From IMG/VR virus record IMGVR_UViG_3300009703_000029, positions 1-50,031 of that record: a stretch of 50,031 nt of DNA. One strand, given 5' to 3'. Of the stretch, positions 30,140 to 39,290 are shown piece by piece. Position 1 is the first letter of the stretch. Every line of letters starts with the position of its first letter. Source of the DNA: a virus. The notes beneath the pieces were generated by a model, which searched no databases, was not told the origin of the DNA, and saw only the letters and a list, made by a program, of their open reading frames with translations. A program made the position numbers and the translations under genes.

Positions 30140-30290
30140 CGAAGCGATAGAGAAATGCTATCGTGTAGTAATGCATACATGTGACCCAGAAACAACGGAT
30201 CACTGTGCAGCATGGTTAGAAACCTTAAGGATACTAAAGACCTTGGGGTTTAACCGTGTTGCTTTCGAAGAAGGAATAACAAAGGAGTAA
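30117..30290 (+). CDS. Hypothetical protein, 57 aa
   Basis: ATG 30117 follows GGAGAAATCAACA inside the end of the resolvase gene. Contains CYRVVMHTCDPETTDHCAA with three Cys and two His residues, possibly a metal site, then a helix WLETLRILKTLGF. No family recognised. Confidence 0.58.
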   Translation: MTKTIKTDEAIEKCYRVVMHTCDPETTDHCAAWLETLRILKTLGFNRVAFEEGITKE

Positions 30291-30294
30291 TAAT

Positions 30295-30483
30295 ATGATT
30301 GAGATAATCTTAGGATTAGTAGTATTCGCCCTTGGTGGTGGATACATAACTTGGCAACACGGGCAGCGTAAGTACGAGGAAGGTGTGATAATGACTTTAA
30401 TAGACCATCACACAGGCAAGCTTACTTACAAAGCAGAAGGATCAGACGGTAAGTATATGTTAGAGATATTTAGGGAGGAGTAA
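30295..30483 (+). CDS. Small membrane protein, 62 aa
   Basis: ATG after AAGGAGTAATAAT. N-terminal membrane helix IILGLVVFALGGGYITW, then a cytosolic tail. Single-pass topology. No family recognised. Confidence 0.6.
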   Translation: MIEIILGLVVFALGGGYITWQHGQRKYEEGVIMTLIDHHTGKLTYKAEGSDGKYMLEIFREE

Positions 30484-30656
30484 TGCATACATATGAGCAA
30501 TGTAAGATTAAGATTGAGGGAATTAAGAACCTACTAAGCCGTATTAAAGAACATTCAAACAAGACAAATTCAGATGCTATTCATATGACTGAATCTGCAA
30601 TTGTAATGTGTGACGAACTACTAAGGGAAGACGTTGCAAACAAAAAGAGGAACTAA
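30483..30656 (+). CDS. Hypothetical protein, 57 aa
   Basis: TAATG overlap at 30483; GGGAGGAG lies upstream. Helical and basic (KIKIEGIKNLLSRIKEH, then MTESAIVMCDELLRE). No family recognised. Confidence 0.55.
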   Translation: MHTYEQCKIKIEGIKNLLSRIKEHSNKTNSDAIHMTESAIVMCDELLREDVANKKRN

Positions 30657-30657
30657 T

Positions 30658-30777
30658 ATGATGAAGAGGGCATTGATGCTGTGGGATTGGTTGTGTGTAT
30701 ATTGCCTGTTTATACGTATTAAGTTAAAGATTAACAAATGGGGAGGGAAAGTTGGTGACCAATTCTGGGACAGCTGA
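30658..30777 (+). CDS. Small basic protein, 39 aa
   Basis: ATG 30658 after AGAGGAACTAAT. Hydrophobic aromatic segment LMLWDWLCVYCLFIRIKLK, then a basic end. Possible membrane-associated peptide. Moderately supported. Confidence 0.42.
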   Translation: MMKRALMLWDWLCVYCLFIRIKLKINKWGGKVGDQFWDS

Positions 30778-30800
30778 CCTTATCTAACACAGGAGAACGA

Positions 30801-31142
30801 ATGAACAAAGAAAGTAAAGAAGAAGCTTGCTCAATATTAGCAACGGAATATGCAGAAATAGCTAAAGCATCTGGCTTCGATCACAAAGATGTGTTCAATA
30901 AATATATGAACAGATGTATGACAAGAGATGAGGAGATTGTTGCCCAACAAGCAATGAGAGAAGCTTATCAAGTAATCAAAAAGAATCCAGAAATATCTTG
31001 GGTACAAGAATGGTATAAAGAAAGAGAAGCCAGAAAGAAGGTAGAAGTTGAGTATAAGAAAGTAGTAGCTAAAGTTAAAAAGAAAGAAACCAACATAGAT
31101 TACTTAACTAGTTACGCAGTTGATGGAATGGGGTTCTTGTGA
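30801..31142 (+). CDS. Hypothetical protein, 113 aa
   Basis: ATG after CAGGAGAACGA. Charged helical protein (ESKEEACSILATEYAEIAKA, then Lys/Glu-rich WYKEREARKKVEVEYKKVV). No family recognised. Ends overlapping a possible GTG start of the next gene. Confidence 0.62.
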   Translation: MNKESKEEACSILATEYAEIAKASGFDHKDVFNKYMNRCMTRDEEIVAQQAMREAYQVIKKNPEISWVQEWYKEREARKKVEVEYKKVVAKVKKKETNIDYLTSYAVDGMGFL

Positions 31143-31201
31143 CCTTAGATGAATACTGCGACAAGCTGTATGATTATAATGAGCCTATAAAGGAGAAGAA
31201 G

Positions 31202-31393
31202 ATGAGAGTATGTAAAGCAACATTCACAATTGTGGATGATGGAACCGATAAGTTAAGTAGAACAGAGGTAATTGAGATGGTGTTTGATATTGAAGACGAT
31301 AGCAATATGATCGATTCGATGCTAGATTATTTATCTGATGACGAAGAAGAAGATAAGAAAGCTGATAAGCCTTCTATAATCACAAACCACTAA
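31202..31393 (+). CDS. Acidic hypothetical protein, 63 aa
   Basis: ATG 31202 is preferred for its AAAGGAGAAGAAG site. An in-frame GTG at 31139, overlapping the previous stop (GTGA), would add 21 residues. The C-terminal half is very acidic (DIEDDSNMIDSMLDYLSDDE). No family recognised. Confidence 0.55.
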   Translation: MRVCKATFTIVDDGTDKLSRTEVIEMVFDIEDDSNMIDSMLDYLSDDEEEDKKADKPSIITNH

Positions 31394-31728
31394 TGGAAGA
31401 CCTATCTGATTATGGTTGGATAGATAATAAAGCCGACAAAGCAAGGAGAGATATGAAAGATTACAACGCAATGAGCCAACATGGCATGAAAGATATAGAG
31501 TTTATCGAAGAGTTTGGTTTAGACCCAAGCCTAGAAGGAACTCCTGCTATTAACGATGCTATGTTAGATGTAGTAGGATCATTAAATGTTAAAGCTAGAA
31601 AGGAAGAGCTTATGATGGAAGGAATAAATTCAGAGCAAGCTCAGAAAGAAGCATTCAAGTATGCTAACAACAAGCGCAAAGAGGCAGAAGCCCATCTTAA
31701 GGCAGTAACAAAACAAAGGGGTTACTAA
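31393..31728 (+). CDS. Hypothetical protein, 111 aa
   Basis: TAATG overlap with the previous gene. Charged and helical, with EFGLDPSLEGTPAINDAML and a basic C-terminus. No family recognised. Confidence 0.6.
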   Translation: MEDLSDYGWIDNKADKARRDMKDYNAMSQHGMKDIEFIEEFGLDPSLEGTPAINDAMLDVVGSLNVKARKEELMMEGINSEQAQKEAFKYANNKRKEAEAHLKAVTKQRGY

Positions 31729-32048
31729 TGGTATGGATTAGTGATGATTACGCTATCTATAGAGATAGACTGCAATGGATATTAGTTGAAAAACCTAAAG
31801 AAGCTCCGCCTGAGAGATATAAGAAAGAGAAGGTCTTAGGAAGGAAATGGTTCTATCCAAATCTAGCCACTATAAGCAGAGCCATTATCGAATTAGAGGC
31901 TCGTGATGCTCTAGGCAGGCTTGCCCCTAGCGAAGAATTTAAAGACGCTGTAAGGATGCCTCAAGAGGCTTTAATAACACATATCGAAACAGAGTTAGAG
32001 AAGTTCTTAACTAGAATAATTAACGAGACTAAAGTAAACCCGATTTAA
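31728..32048 (+). CDS. Last early-strand gene, hypothetical protein, 106 aa
   Basis: TAATG overlap. Contains DDYAIYRDRLQWILVEKPKE, then GRKWFYPNLATISRAIIE, a pattern seen in small phage accessory proteins of unknown role. It ends just before the convergent terminator. Confidence 0.62.
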   Translation: MVWISDDYAIYRDRLQWILVEKPKEAPPERYKKEKVLGRKWFYPNLATISRAIIELEARDALGRLAPSEEFKDAVRMPQEALITHIETELEKFLTRIINETKVNPI

Positions 32049-32053
32049 AAACG

Positions 32054-32092
32054 AAACCCCACAAGTATCCGTAATGGATTCTCGTGGGGTTT
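32054..32092. terminator. Bidirectional terminator between converging early and late operons
   Basis: AAACCCCAC (32054-32062) pairs with GTGGGGTTT (32084-32092), a 9-bp GC-rich stem. ATCC/GGAT extends it inside. On the plus strand it is followed by TTTGTTTGTTT, and on the minus strand by CGTTTTTAA. It separates the last early gene from the last virion gene and works in both directions. Confidence 0.9.
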
Positions 32093-32105
32093 GTTTGTTT
32101 ACTAC

Positions 32106-35100
32106 TTAGGATCTGTTCTTCCATCTAGGAATTGGAAACTGATGAGCTTCCTCATTAGCCATCTTCTTCTGTAAGCTAGCATACTCCTTATTCAATCTTT
32201 CAATAAGTCGTAGAAGGTTTATCCTCAGATCTTCCTTTCCTGTCTTAGGATTGTAAAGCATAACTGTTTGAGAACTTAAATCAAACTCTACACCTTTCTT
32301 CTTAGCCTGCTCCTTCATATGGTTAATGTATCTATTAAGGTTAGAGATCTCAGCATTAACTTCTTTAAAGCTACGATTAAGATGCTTAGCAGCCACTGTA
32401 GCCTGCGTAGTTGTTGTCATAAATCCATCAAAGATTTGAGCGCCAACAAACAACTTGCCTTTGCTCTTTAATTCTTTGAAGATGTTTATTACGCCTCTAA
32501 CTATGTTGTCAGCATCATTACTATGGGTAACAGAAACACCAGCCATCTTAACTGCTTTGTATATCTCTTGCCCTTTCGTATTGAAAGAAGACGCTCTAGG
32601 GTTATGAACACGTTCAATAATATCAACAGCAAATCTCTTGATACCACCTTCTGTGCTCTTCTTGCTTGCCTTGAACATAGTCTTAGCTTTACCAACAAGC
32701 TTACCTAAATGAAGGATGTGCCCAGCAGCAGTCTTAATCTCAGGATTCAAGCCTTGGTCTAAAGCATACTGTGTAACAGCCGCCATAGACTTGCTGTAAG
32801 CCCTAAGGTCAGGGAAGTTGATTTCAATAGACTTGACCATCATCTTTTTAGATAGGTCTCTAAACTTCTCACCATCTTTGTGATTTAATCCTAATTCCTT
32901 AGCCAGTGCTTGGAAGCCTCTATCAGCAATAAGCTTATCAAGTTCAACACCAAAGTCTAGCTGGATAGCATATCCACCTGCACCGTAAACAAAGATCATC
33001 AAAGGCTTCTTAGCTAAGCTTCTATTAGTAACACCAAGGTATTCCCATAGTTTCTTAAACTTAACTCTAGTTGCCTCATCTCCGCCATAATTACTAGCTA
33101 AAGCCTTAAACATCTCATCAGCAAATGTTTGCACCGTGTAGAAGTAAACGTCTTCAGCATCGCCTTCAATCTTAGGTAGAAGACCAGTAAGTCTAGCGAC
33201 AAGTGAATTACCTGATTGAACAGCAGACCATGCAAGTGCATTAGATGTGCCGTCTAACTCTGTTAAGAACCTAGTTTCATAAGGCTTAACATTGGCAGCT
33301 CCATTCTTTTCATAGGCGTTAAACTTAAGAGCCTCTTCAACAACTGTCAAGTACTCCCAATCACCTTCTGCTTCCTTAAGAAGCTTGATAGGGATACCTT
33401 GCTTACCAGACTCAAGATGCTCTCTGAATATCTCAGTCCATCCAACAACAAGTGAATCGAACTTAGCAATAAGCTCTTCAACATACAAAGACCTCTTGTT
33501 CTCATCCTTCTCAAGACCAGCCCTTTGAAGGATTAAAGCTTTGTGCATTCCAACTTCTTCTTTGTTGTTTAGCCTAATCTGATAAGGTCTGCCAGACTCT
33601 AGCATGGCTCTTGCGAACTTGCCAGTCTGATAGTTACCCATATTCTGCATGATGTACATTCTATCGTTACCGATTGAAAAGTCATAATAGAATATTTTGT
33701 CTTCAGTATCTCTAATCCACTTTGTAGTGTTATCAACGTATCTATATCTAGCTGTATCTGAAAAGCTAAGTTCTACTTCATACTTAAAACCAAATCGTTC
33801 ATCGTTCATATCCTCAACTGTATTAAGAGTTGGATGACCATCTGCATTAAGGACAGATGTGAACCTCCAAGGAACTCCAGCGTTATCCCTATAAGAAATA
33901 GAACCGTCTCTCATTTCAATACCAACAAGGCCAATAAAATTAGAATCAATAAGATCTCTAGCTTCAGGATCTGCAAAGGATTCTTCAATCTTATTGAATA
34001 AAGGCGTGTTAGATCCAAAGCCAACATTCTCTAGAATAGTAATAGCATGCTGAGCTTGCTCATAGTTTCCATATGATAAGCCTTTGTCTCTCTTCTTCTT
34101 CTCTTTCTTACTTATCTTTACCTTCGTTCCTTCTTTGTTAAGCCTACGTTCAAACCTGACCTTAACAACAGCATCAGGAATCAACACAGAGGTTATGTCT
34201 TCAAAAGAAGTAGCGAGATCCATTCCAGCTTCAGTTAAAGAGATTGTGTTTAACTTCTTTCCATCTTTATCGATAGTCTTAAGCTCAAACAAAGCAGGCT
34301 GACCAGCTTCAATTAACTTGTCGTTAACATCTAGCATCATCTCTTTATACAATGCGCCAGTTACGCCTCTAGTTACAGCTGTTCCATTCTTAATATTAAA
34401 GGCAGACTCTGCTAAACCACCAACTTGATTGTTGATAGCAACAGTGCCCATCTCTTCCTTCTCTGAGATTTCAGATTCAGGCTTACCATCCTTAATATCA
34501 TTTTGTCTTTGTTGCTCTCTCCATTGCTGCTCTTTAAGAACATGCATGAAAGAATATAAACCAGCATCAGTAAACGCTTGATCTAAACCTTCTCTGGCAG
34601 CCTCTTCTTGCAAAGACAAGAATCGTCTACCATACTCTGCCATACTTCTTGGATCACCAAGAGGAGCATCGCCTTCATTGTTTAATCGGTCATAGAACTC
34701 TTGCTTACCTTGACTACTAAAGTTAAAGTTCACATTATCAGCCGCCTCTTTCATTAATGGAGACAAACTCTTATGGCTAGCAACAGCTTGGTCAAAGGCT
34801 ACACGATTGATTTCACTATTACCTTCACTTACCAAAGCGTAAGCAGCATCTTCATTACCTTCGTCAATTAATCTAGCGAACTCTTCGTACTTGGCTTTCT
34901 CTCTACGAGAAATCTTATCTTCTTCAGATGTGAATGCTTCATACTCTGATCCTTCACCAGTAACCTGAGACACAAACTCATCCTTAGATAAGTTCTCCGC
35001 TCTTTGCTTCTCAATTCTTTCTCGTTGAGCATCAATAATAGGATCGCCTTCTGGTGTAACAATAGGCTCTACTGAGTCAGTAGAGTTTAATGCTGCATCA

Positions 35101-35225
35101 AGATTATCATAAGCAATCTGATCTTCAGTTCTATCATCAACCTGATTGATATCCTCAATCGCTTCTTGACCATCAATAGGCCCTGGTTTGCGCCCCCTAA
35201 GGAGACCACTTGTTAATTTACTCAT
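32106..35225 (-). CDS. Second single-subunit RNA polymerase, candidate virion RNAP, 1039 aa
   Basis: Last gene of the virion operon, directly after the 1345-aa ejection protein. It has diverged T7/N4-type RNA polymerase motifs in order: IGNDRMY (517-524, R522), like the T7 WRGRVY block; motif A LDGTSNALAWSA with Asp658; motif B RSLAKKPLMIFVYG (R735-x3-K739-x7-Y747-G748), exactly the R-x3-K-x7-Y-G pattern of T7 R627/K631/Y639; motif C region VTHSNDADNI (His901) and QIFDGF with Asp933, where the T7 His811 position is Phe. Motif spacing is close to T7. Size is near the N4 mini-vRNAP (1106 aa). The N-terminal 400 residues are acidic and helical, perhaps for packaging or ejection. Virion location is inferred from gene position. 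Confidence 0.78.
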   Translation of the reverse strand: MSKLTSGLLRGRKPGPIDGQEAIEDINQVDDRTEDQIAYDNLDAALNSTDSVEPIVTPEGDPIIDAQRERIEKQRAENLSKDEFVSQVTGEGSEYEAFTSEEDKISRREKAKYEEFARLIDEGNEDAAYALVSEGNSEINRVAFDQAVASHKSLSPLMKEAADNVNFNFSSQGKQEFYDRLNNEGDAPLGDPRSMAEYGRRFLSLQEEAAREGLDQAFTDAGLYSFMHVLKEQQWREQQRQNDIKDGKPESEISEKEEMGTVAINNQVGGLAESAFNIKNGTAVTRGVTGALYKEMMLDVNDKLIEAGQPALFELKTIDKDGKKLNTISLTEAGMDLATSFEDITSVLIPDAVVKVRFERRLNKEGTKVKISKKEKKKRDKGLSYGNYEQAQHAITILENVGFGSNTPLFNKIEESFADPEARDLIDSNFIGLVGIEMRDGSISYRDNAGVPWRFTSVLNADGHPTLNTVEDMNDERFGFKYEVELSFSDTARYRYVDNTTKWIRDTEDKIFYYDFSIGNDRMYIMQNMGNYQTGKFARAMLESGRPYQIRLNNKEEVGMHKALILQRAGLEKDENKRSLYVEELIAKFDSLVVGWTEIFREHLESGKQGIPIKLLKEAEGDWEYLTVVEEALKFNAYEKNGAANVKPYETRFLTELDGTSNALAWSAVQSGNSLVARLTGLLPKIEGDAEDVYFYTVQTFADEMFKALASNYGGDEATRVKFKKLWEYLGVTNRSLAKKPLMIFVYGAGGYAIQLDFGVELDKLIADRGFQALAKELGLNHKDGEKFRDLSKKMMVKSIEINFPDLRAYSKSMAAVTQYALDQGLNPEIKTAAGHILHLGKLVGKAKTMFKASKKSTEGGIKRFAVDIIERVHNPRASSFNTKGQEIYKAVKMAGVSVTHSNDADNIVRGVINIFKELKSKGKLFVGAQIFDGFMTTTTQATVAAKHLNRSFKEVNAEISNLNRYINHMKEQAKKKGVEFDLSSQTVMLYNPKTGKEDLRINLLRLIERLNKEYASLQKKMANEEAHQFPIPRWKNRS

Positions 35226-35237
35226 TTATATTTACCT

Positions 35238-38200
35238 TTATTTGAATAAGTAAGAAGAGCCGAATATCGGTGTAGCCTTCTTAGCATAGTAACCAACTCC
35301 AGACATATCTCCTGCTAACGCATTGTCAAGCACTTTATGTGCCCAACTCAGTGTACCAGTAAACGGACCTAGATCTCCTGCAAGTTGCTCGTAGAACGGC
35401 TCATTTATATCATAGATAGGATGAATCATATCTATAAACCTCTCAGACGTACCGAACAATCCTGATGATAGTATACCTCTCTGAGCATAACCATAGTCTT
35501 CTAACCAAGGATTATGTCCGTCTTCATACTTCCATTCGTCTTTAAGCATTTGCCCAAGGAATGAGAACATGAGCATTGTCATTGCTGCTGCATACGCATG
35601 GTATCTAGCAGATGGGTTGCCATGTCTAAACCTTCTCCAAGCTCTTGGAAGAATGTGAGATGTGAATGTAGATAAGAAACCTTGATATTGACCCATCATT
35701 CTGAAATGAGAGTCTGAATACCAGATAGGTCTATCAGCTGAGTTAGGATTAGCCAAGATGTTATCAACATATGAATGTCTTGCGATCTGCATCGTGTCAT
35801 ACAACTTAGCGAAAGGAGCATCTTTATTGCCCTCGCCTAACTCTTGATTGATAATCCTCTGCAATGCAGCATAGTATCTCTCAGGATCGTGAGTAGGGTC
35901 AAAACCTTCTTTCTTAAGTTGAGTTTGTAGGCTATTAACAAACTGATGATATTCCTTAGCAGTAGCAATTGGATCTATATTAAGCTCTCTTAATCTTTCA
36001 TAAGCGTCAGCTCCGATATTCTTACCTGATTCATAGTGTTGGAAGACTAACATTAAGTCTCTAACAATTGAATCCTGTGCCATAGATAAGGCCGTGATAC
36101 GGGTAGCGTCAGTAAAAGGCTTTAATAGGTTGAACGTAAAGAAAGCCTGAAGAACTGACTCTTTAAATCTACTCATGTGATCAATTTGTTGACCAATATC
36201 CACGTGACCTAATACGCCTGTAGCATGTGAGCCATAGAACGAATAGAAATCCAATTCAACGGCAGACAACTCTTCAGGAGTTAACCCAGAGCCCTTAGTC
36301 ATATATCTCATAGAGTCCTTAGTAGATCTCTTGAAATGCTGGAACAACTGTTTAGCAGCCTGCATCAATATTTGCTTAGCTTCCTTGTCATGCATTGCAT
36401 TTAACACAAGCAATCCAATCTCAGGAAGAGAGGCTAACAGCGATGTATCAAGCTGAGTAACAGAACCAAAGAACAATAGGTTTGATTGAAGCTCAAGAAG
36501 TTTCTTGTTCTCCATCTCTTTATACCTACCTAAAGAAGCATCTCTATAGTCAGTAATAACCTTAGCAATCATAGGATCCCATTTGTCGCCCATTCCTTCT
36601 TTAATGAAATGAAGGATTCTATCTATTCCTTTACCATCCTTGCCAGCAACCTGAACCTCTACGCCATAGTCAATCATTGAAGCAATGTTATGACTAAGAA
36701 CCTTAAACATATTCTTCTCAAGAAACTTGTCTCTCATAACTTGAGATGCATTTAGATGCATTCTAGTCTTCCTTAATGTATCAGGAAGTCCCATACGTTT
36801 AAACTGTTCATCAGTCATACTACCTAGAGAGAATGTCTCTCCGCCTTCAACAACAGCCTTATAGAGCTTATGAGCATCTTCACGAGATAGCTTAACCTCT
36901 ATAGTCTTTCCTGTCTTGGGATCAATATATGACCAACCGTCAACTAAAGTCTGAACAAACAATTCCTTATTCTTCCTAACTTCACTTGGGGCTAGAACAG
37001 CTGCAGACTCAACGTAACCTTTACGTCTATCTATCTTCTTACCAGTTAATATTTCATTGAAGCTAGCATTCATTTCTGCAACAGCTTCTAAGCCTGCAGC
37101 AGCCTTCTCATATGCATCAATCTTACCTTCTTGCTTTAATTGATTTGTAACAGGATTAACTGTAGTAGCTCCATGAGGAACTACAGCTTCTTTAGCTCTA
37201 GTTCTCTCTGCCATAAACTCTTTAAGAGTCTTAATAGCAGCATCTGTATTACTTCCTGTAGCTCTAAGCTTAGCTTCAGATAAGAAGGTAGCGAACACAT
37301 TCTCAAGTTGCCTGTTAATATGTCCTGCTAGTCGTTGCTTCTTCTTTACCTTAGTCTCACCAGGCATAAATGATTTGTTGCTAGGCGCTTCTATGGTCAT
37401 TGCAATAGCAATAGCTTTTCTAACTGAAGGAGGTAGAGATTCATCTTCAACCCATTTCTGGAGATACTTCGATCCTCCCTTCATAAAGAACTTGCCAGGG
37501 AAGTCTTTAATTGTCTTCCACCAACCTTTGTTGACTGTCTTATCAGTAGACTCTGCTTTGTCGTATTCCCCTTTGATTACATTAGAAGAATCACCATCTT
37601 TGATTATGTCTTGAAACTCATCAGACTCCATAAGAGTCTTAAGTTGGTCATAAGCATCGCCACCATGCCAATAGTTCTTGTTGACATCATCAGCTGAAGC
37701 TGAATAGTCTCGTTGCATTTGCTTAAGTCTGCCATAGTCTGAGATAGTTGTACTAACTCCTGACATAGCTCCACCAAGCAATGCGCCACCAGCTGCAGAG
37801 TTGATTAGAACCCTACGGTATTCATCAGCATCAAACTCAGCATGCTCACCACCAAAGTGTGCAGTAAGATAGCCAATTGATTCTTGAGCCATCTCTGTGC
37901 CACCTTCAAACATTGCGCCTTTACCAAAGTTCTTACCGAATGACTTAGCAATCAAGCCTTTCTTGACTAAGATGTCTATCGTTTCTTCTACTTGGTTAAG
38001 GAGATCTATCTGTGCCTTACCTAGATTGTTCTTAATATCTAATGTAGCGGCATCAATGGTTTTACCTGTGTTCTTAGCATGCTGCTTAATAACCTGATCC
38101 ATTCCATCTTTAGTTAATACATAAGACGGCTTCATGATCCCTCTTAAACCTAAGCGGTCTAATAAAGACATAGCAAGACCAGCTGTCATTGCATAGCCAG

Positions 38201-39275
38201 CATTCTTAGAATCCTTGTCTCCGCCCATGCGATGATATGTATCACCAGCATAGACTAGCCAAGGAATAGATGTACCGACTGCGGCTCCTAATAAAGGGCC
38301 TGCTGGGCCTATAAAGGGAGTGGCGGCAGCTCCAATTAAAGAGCCTGCACCATAGGAAGCTACCAAACCAAGAATATACGGTAAGCCCATACCTGCCAAG
38401 CCAGCAATATAGTTGCCAGCAGAAGACAAGTCGTTGATATTAGTAACATCATCTACATATGAAGGTAACTCTCTTAGTTTGGTTTCATATATGTCAGCGT
38501 TAATCTTACCAGACAGATAAAGCTCTTCATTGTCAAGAGCATCACCAAGCATAGAACGTCCGCCTTGGATGCCTTGCTTAATCCCCATCCAACTACCTTC
38601 GAAGGCAGCAGAGAAAGGATTGTCTGCACGATTCATAAAGTCTCTGTCTGAATGTAAGAACATAGCCTCACGGTCAACAAAGATAGACTCAGGGCCTCTA
38701 TATCCAGCTTCTTGAGCATAAGCGGCTTCATTTAAAGCAACCGCCTTCTCACCAACTAAAGTATCTCTCCAATGTTGTTGAACTCTAGTTCTAGCTTGCG
38801 CCCAAGGATCGTTAGGATCAGCGTCTTGTTGAACGCCTCTAGCCATTCTGCCAGCTTCAGCTAATGCAACTTGTTTATCAGAAGAGAACTTATCTAAAGG
38901 AATAATACCTTCATAATAAGCCTTATCTCCAAGAGTCAATCCATCTTCGTTCTGAAGAGGAGCTAGCAACCTATCATAGATATCTTCTTCTGAGCTATCT
39001 GGGATATGGTTAAAGCCTTCAGAGTTTGCTAATGCAGCAATCTCATCTGCGATAATCTCTCCATCCCAGTCGCCATACTTTAGCGTTCCATCTTCTAGGA
39101 AGTGAAGGGTCTCTGGAGTAGCCATGTCGCTAAAACGAATCGGCTCTCCAGAAGCGTTACTAGTTGGCTCAATAGTGTCTCCATCTACAAACCAGTATTC
39201 TCCCTTGTTGGTTTGAATAGATCTCCTAACATGTGTTGGGATGTCATTCTCACCTTCTAGATAATCTGTAAGCAT
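35238..39275 (-). CDS. Large ejection/internal virion protein with N-terminal nuclease-like domain, 1345 aa
   Basis: ATG 39275 after TAGGAG. Residues 27-55 (YWFVDGDTIEP, then GEPIRFSDMATPE) match the staphylococcal-nuclease motif V-x-D-G-D-T...R...T-P-E: Asp33, Arg47 and Glu55 align with SNase Asp21, Arg35 and Glu43, but the Asp40 equivalent is Ala52. A hydrophobic stretch (YILGLVASYGAGSLIGAAAT, then PFIGPAGPLLGAAVG) could form membrane helices, and the C-terminal two thirds are helical. Size and position resemble T7 gp16, which enters the cell envelope during DNA ejection. Confidence 0.78.
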   Translation of the reverse strand: MLTDYLEGENDIPTHVRRSIQTNKGEYWFVDGDTIEPTSNASGEPIRFSDMATPETLHFLEDGTLKYGDWDGEIIADEIAALANSEGFNHIPDSSEEDIYDRLLAPLQNEDGLTLGDKAYYEGIIPLDKFSSDKQVALAEAGRMARGVQQDADPNDPWAQARTRVQQHWRDTLVGEKAVALNEAAYAQEAGYRGPESIFVDREAMFLHSDRDFMNRADNPFSAAFEGSWMGIKQGIQGGRSMLGDALDNEELYLSGKINADIYETKLRELPSYVDDVTNINDLSSAGNYIAGLAGMGLPYILGLVASYGAGSLIGAAATPFIGPAGPLLGAAVGTSIPWLVYAGDTYHRMGGDKDSKNAGYAMTAGLAMSLLDRLGLRGIMKPSYVLTKDGMDQVIKQHAKNTGKTIDAATLDIKNNLGKAQIDLLNQVEETIDILVKKGLIAKSFGKNFGKGAMFEGGTEMAQESIGYLTAHFGGEHAEFDADEYRRVLINSAAGGALLGGAMSGVSTTISDYGRLKQMQRDYSASADDVNKNYWHGGDAYDQLKTLMESDEFQDIIKDGDSSNVIKGEYDKAESTDKTVNKGWWKTIKDFPGKFFMKGGSKYLQKWVEDESLPPSVRKAIAIAMTIEAPSNKSFMPGETKVKKKQRLAGHINRQLENVFATFLSEAKLRATGSNTDAAIKTLKEFMAERTRAKEAVVPHGATTVNPVTNQLKQEGKIDAYEKAAAGLEAVAEMNASFNEILTGKKIDRRKGYVESAAVLAPSEVRKNKELFVQTLVDGWSYIDPKTGKTIEVKLSREDAHKLYKAVVEGGETFSLGSMTDEQFKRMGLPDTLRKTRMHLNASQVMRDKFLEKNMFKVLSHNIASMIDYGVEVQVAGKDGKGIDRILHFIKEGMGDKWDPMIAKVITDYRDASLGRYKEMENKKLLELQSNLLFFGSVTQLDTSLLASLPEIGLLVLNAMHDKEAKQILMQAAKQLFQHFKRSTKDSMRYMTKGSGLTPEELSAVELDFYSFYGSHATGVLGHVDIGQQIDHMSRFKESVLQAFFTFNLLKPFTDATRITALSMAQDSIVRDLMLVFQHYESGKNIGADAYERLRELNIDPIATAKEYHQFVNSLQTQLKKEGFDPTHDPERYYAALQRIINQELGEGNKDAPFAKLYDTMQIARHSYVDNILANPNSADRPIWYSDSHFRMMGQYQGFLSTFTSHILPRAWRRFRHGNPSARYHAYAAAMTMLMFSFLGQMLKDEWKYEDGHNPWLEDYGYAQRGILSSGLFGTSERFIDMIHPIYDINEPFYEQLAGDLGPFTGTLSWAHKVLDNALAGDMSGVGYYAKKATPIFGSSYLFK

Positions 39276-39290
39276 GGTTGCTCCTATATA

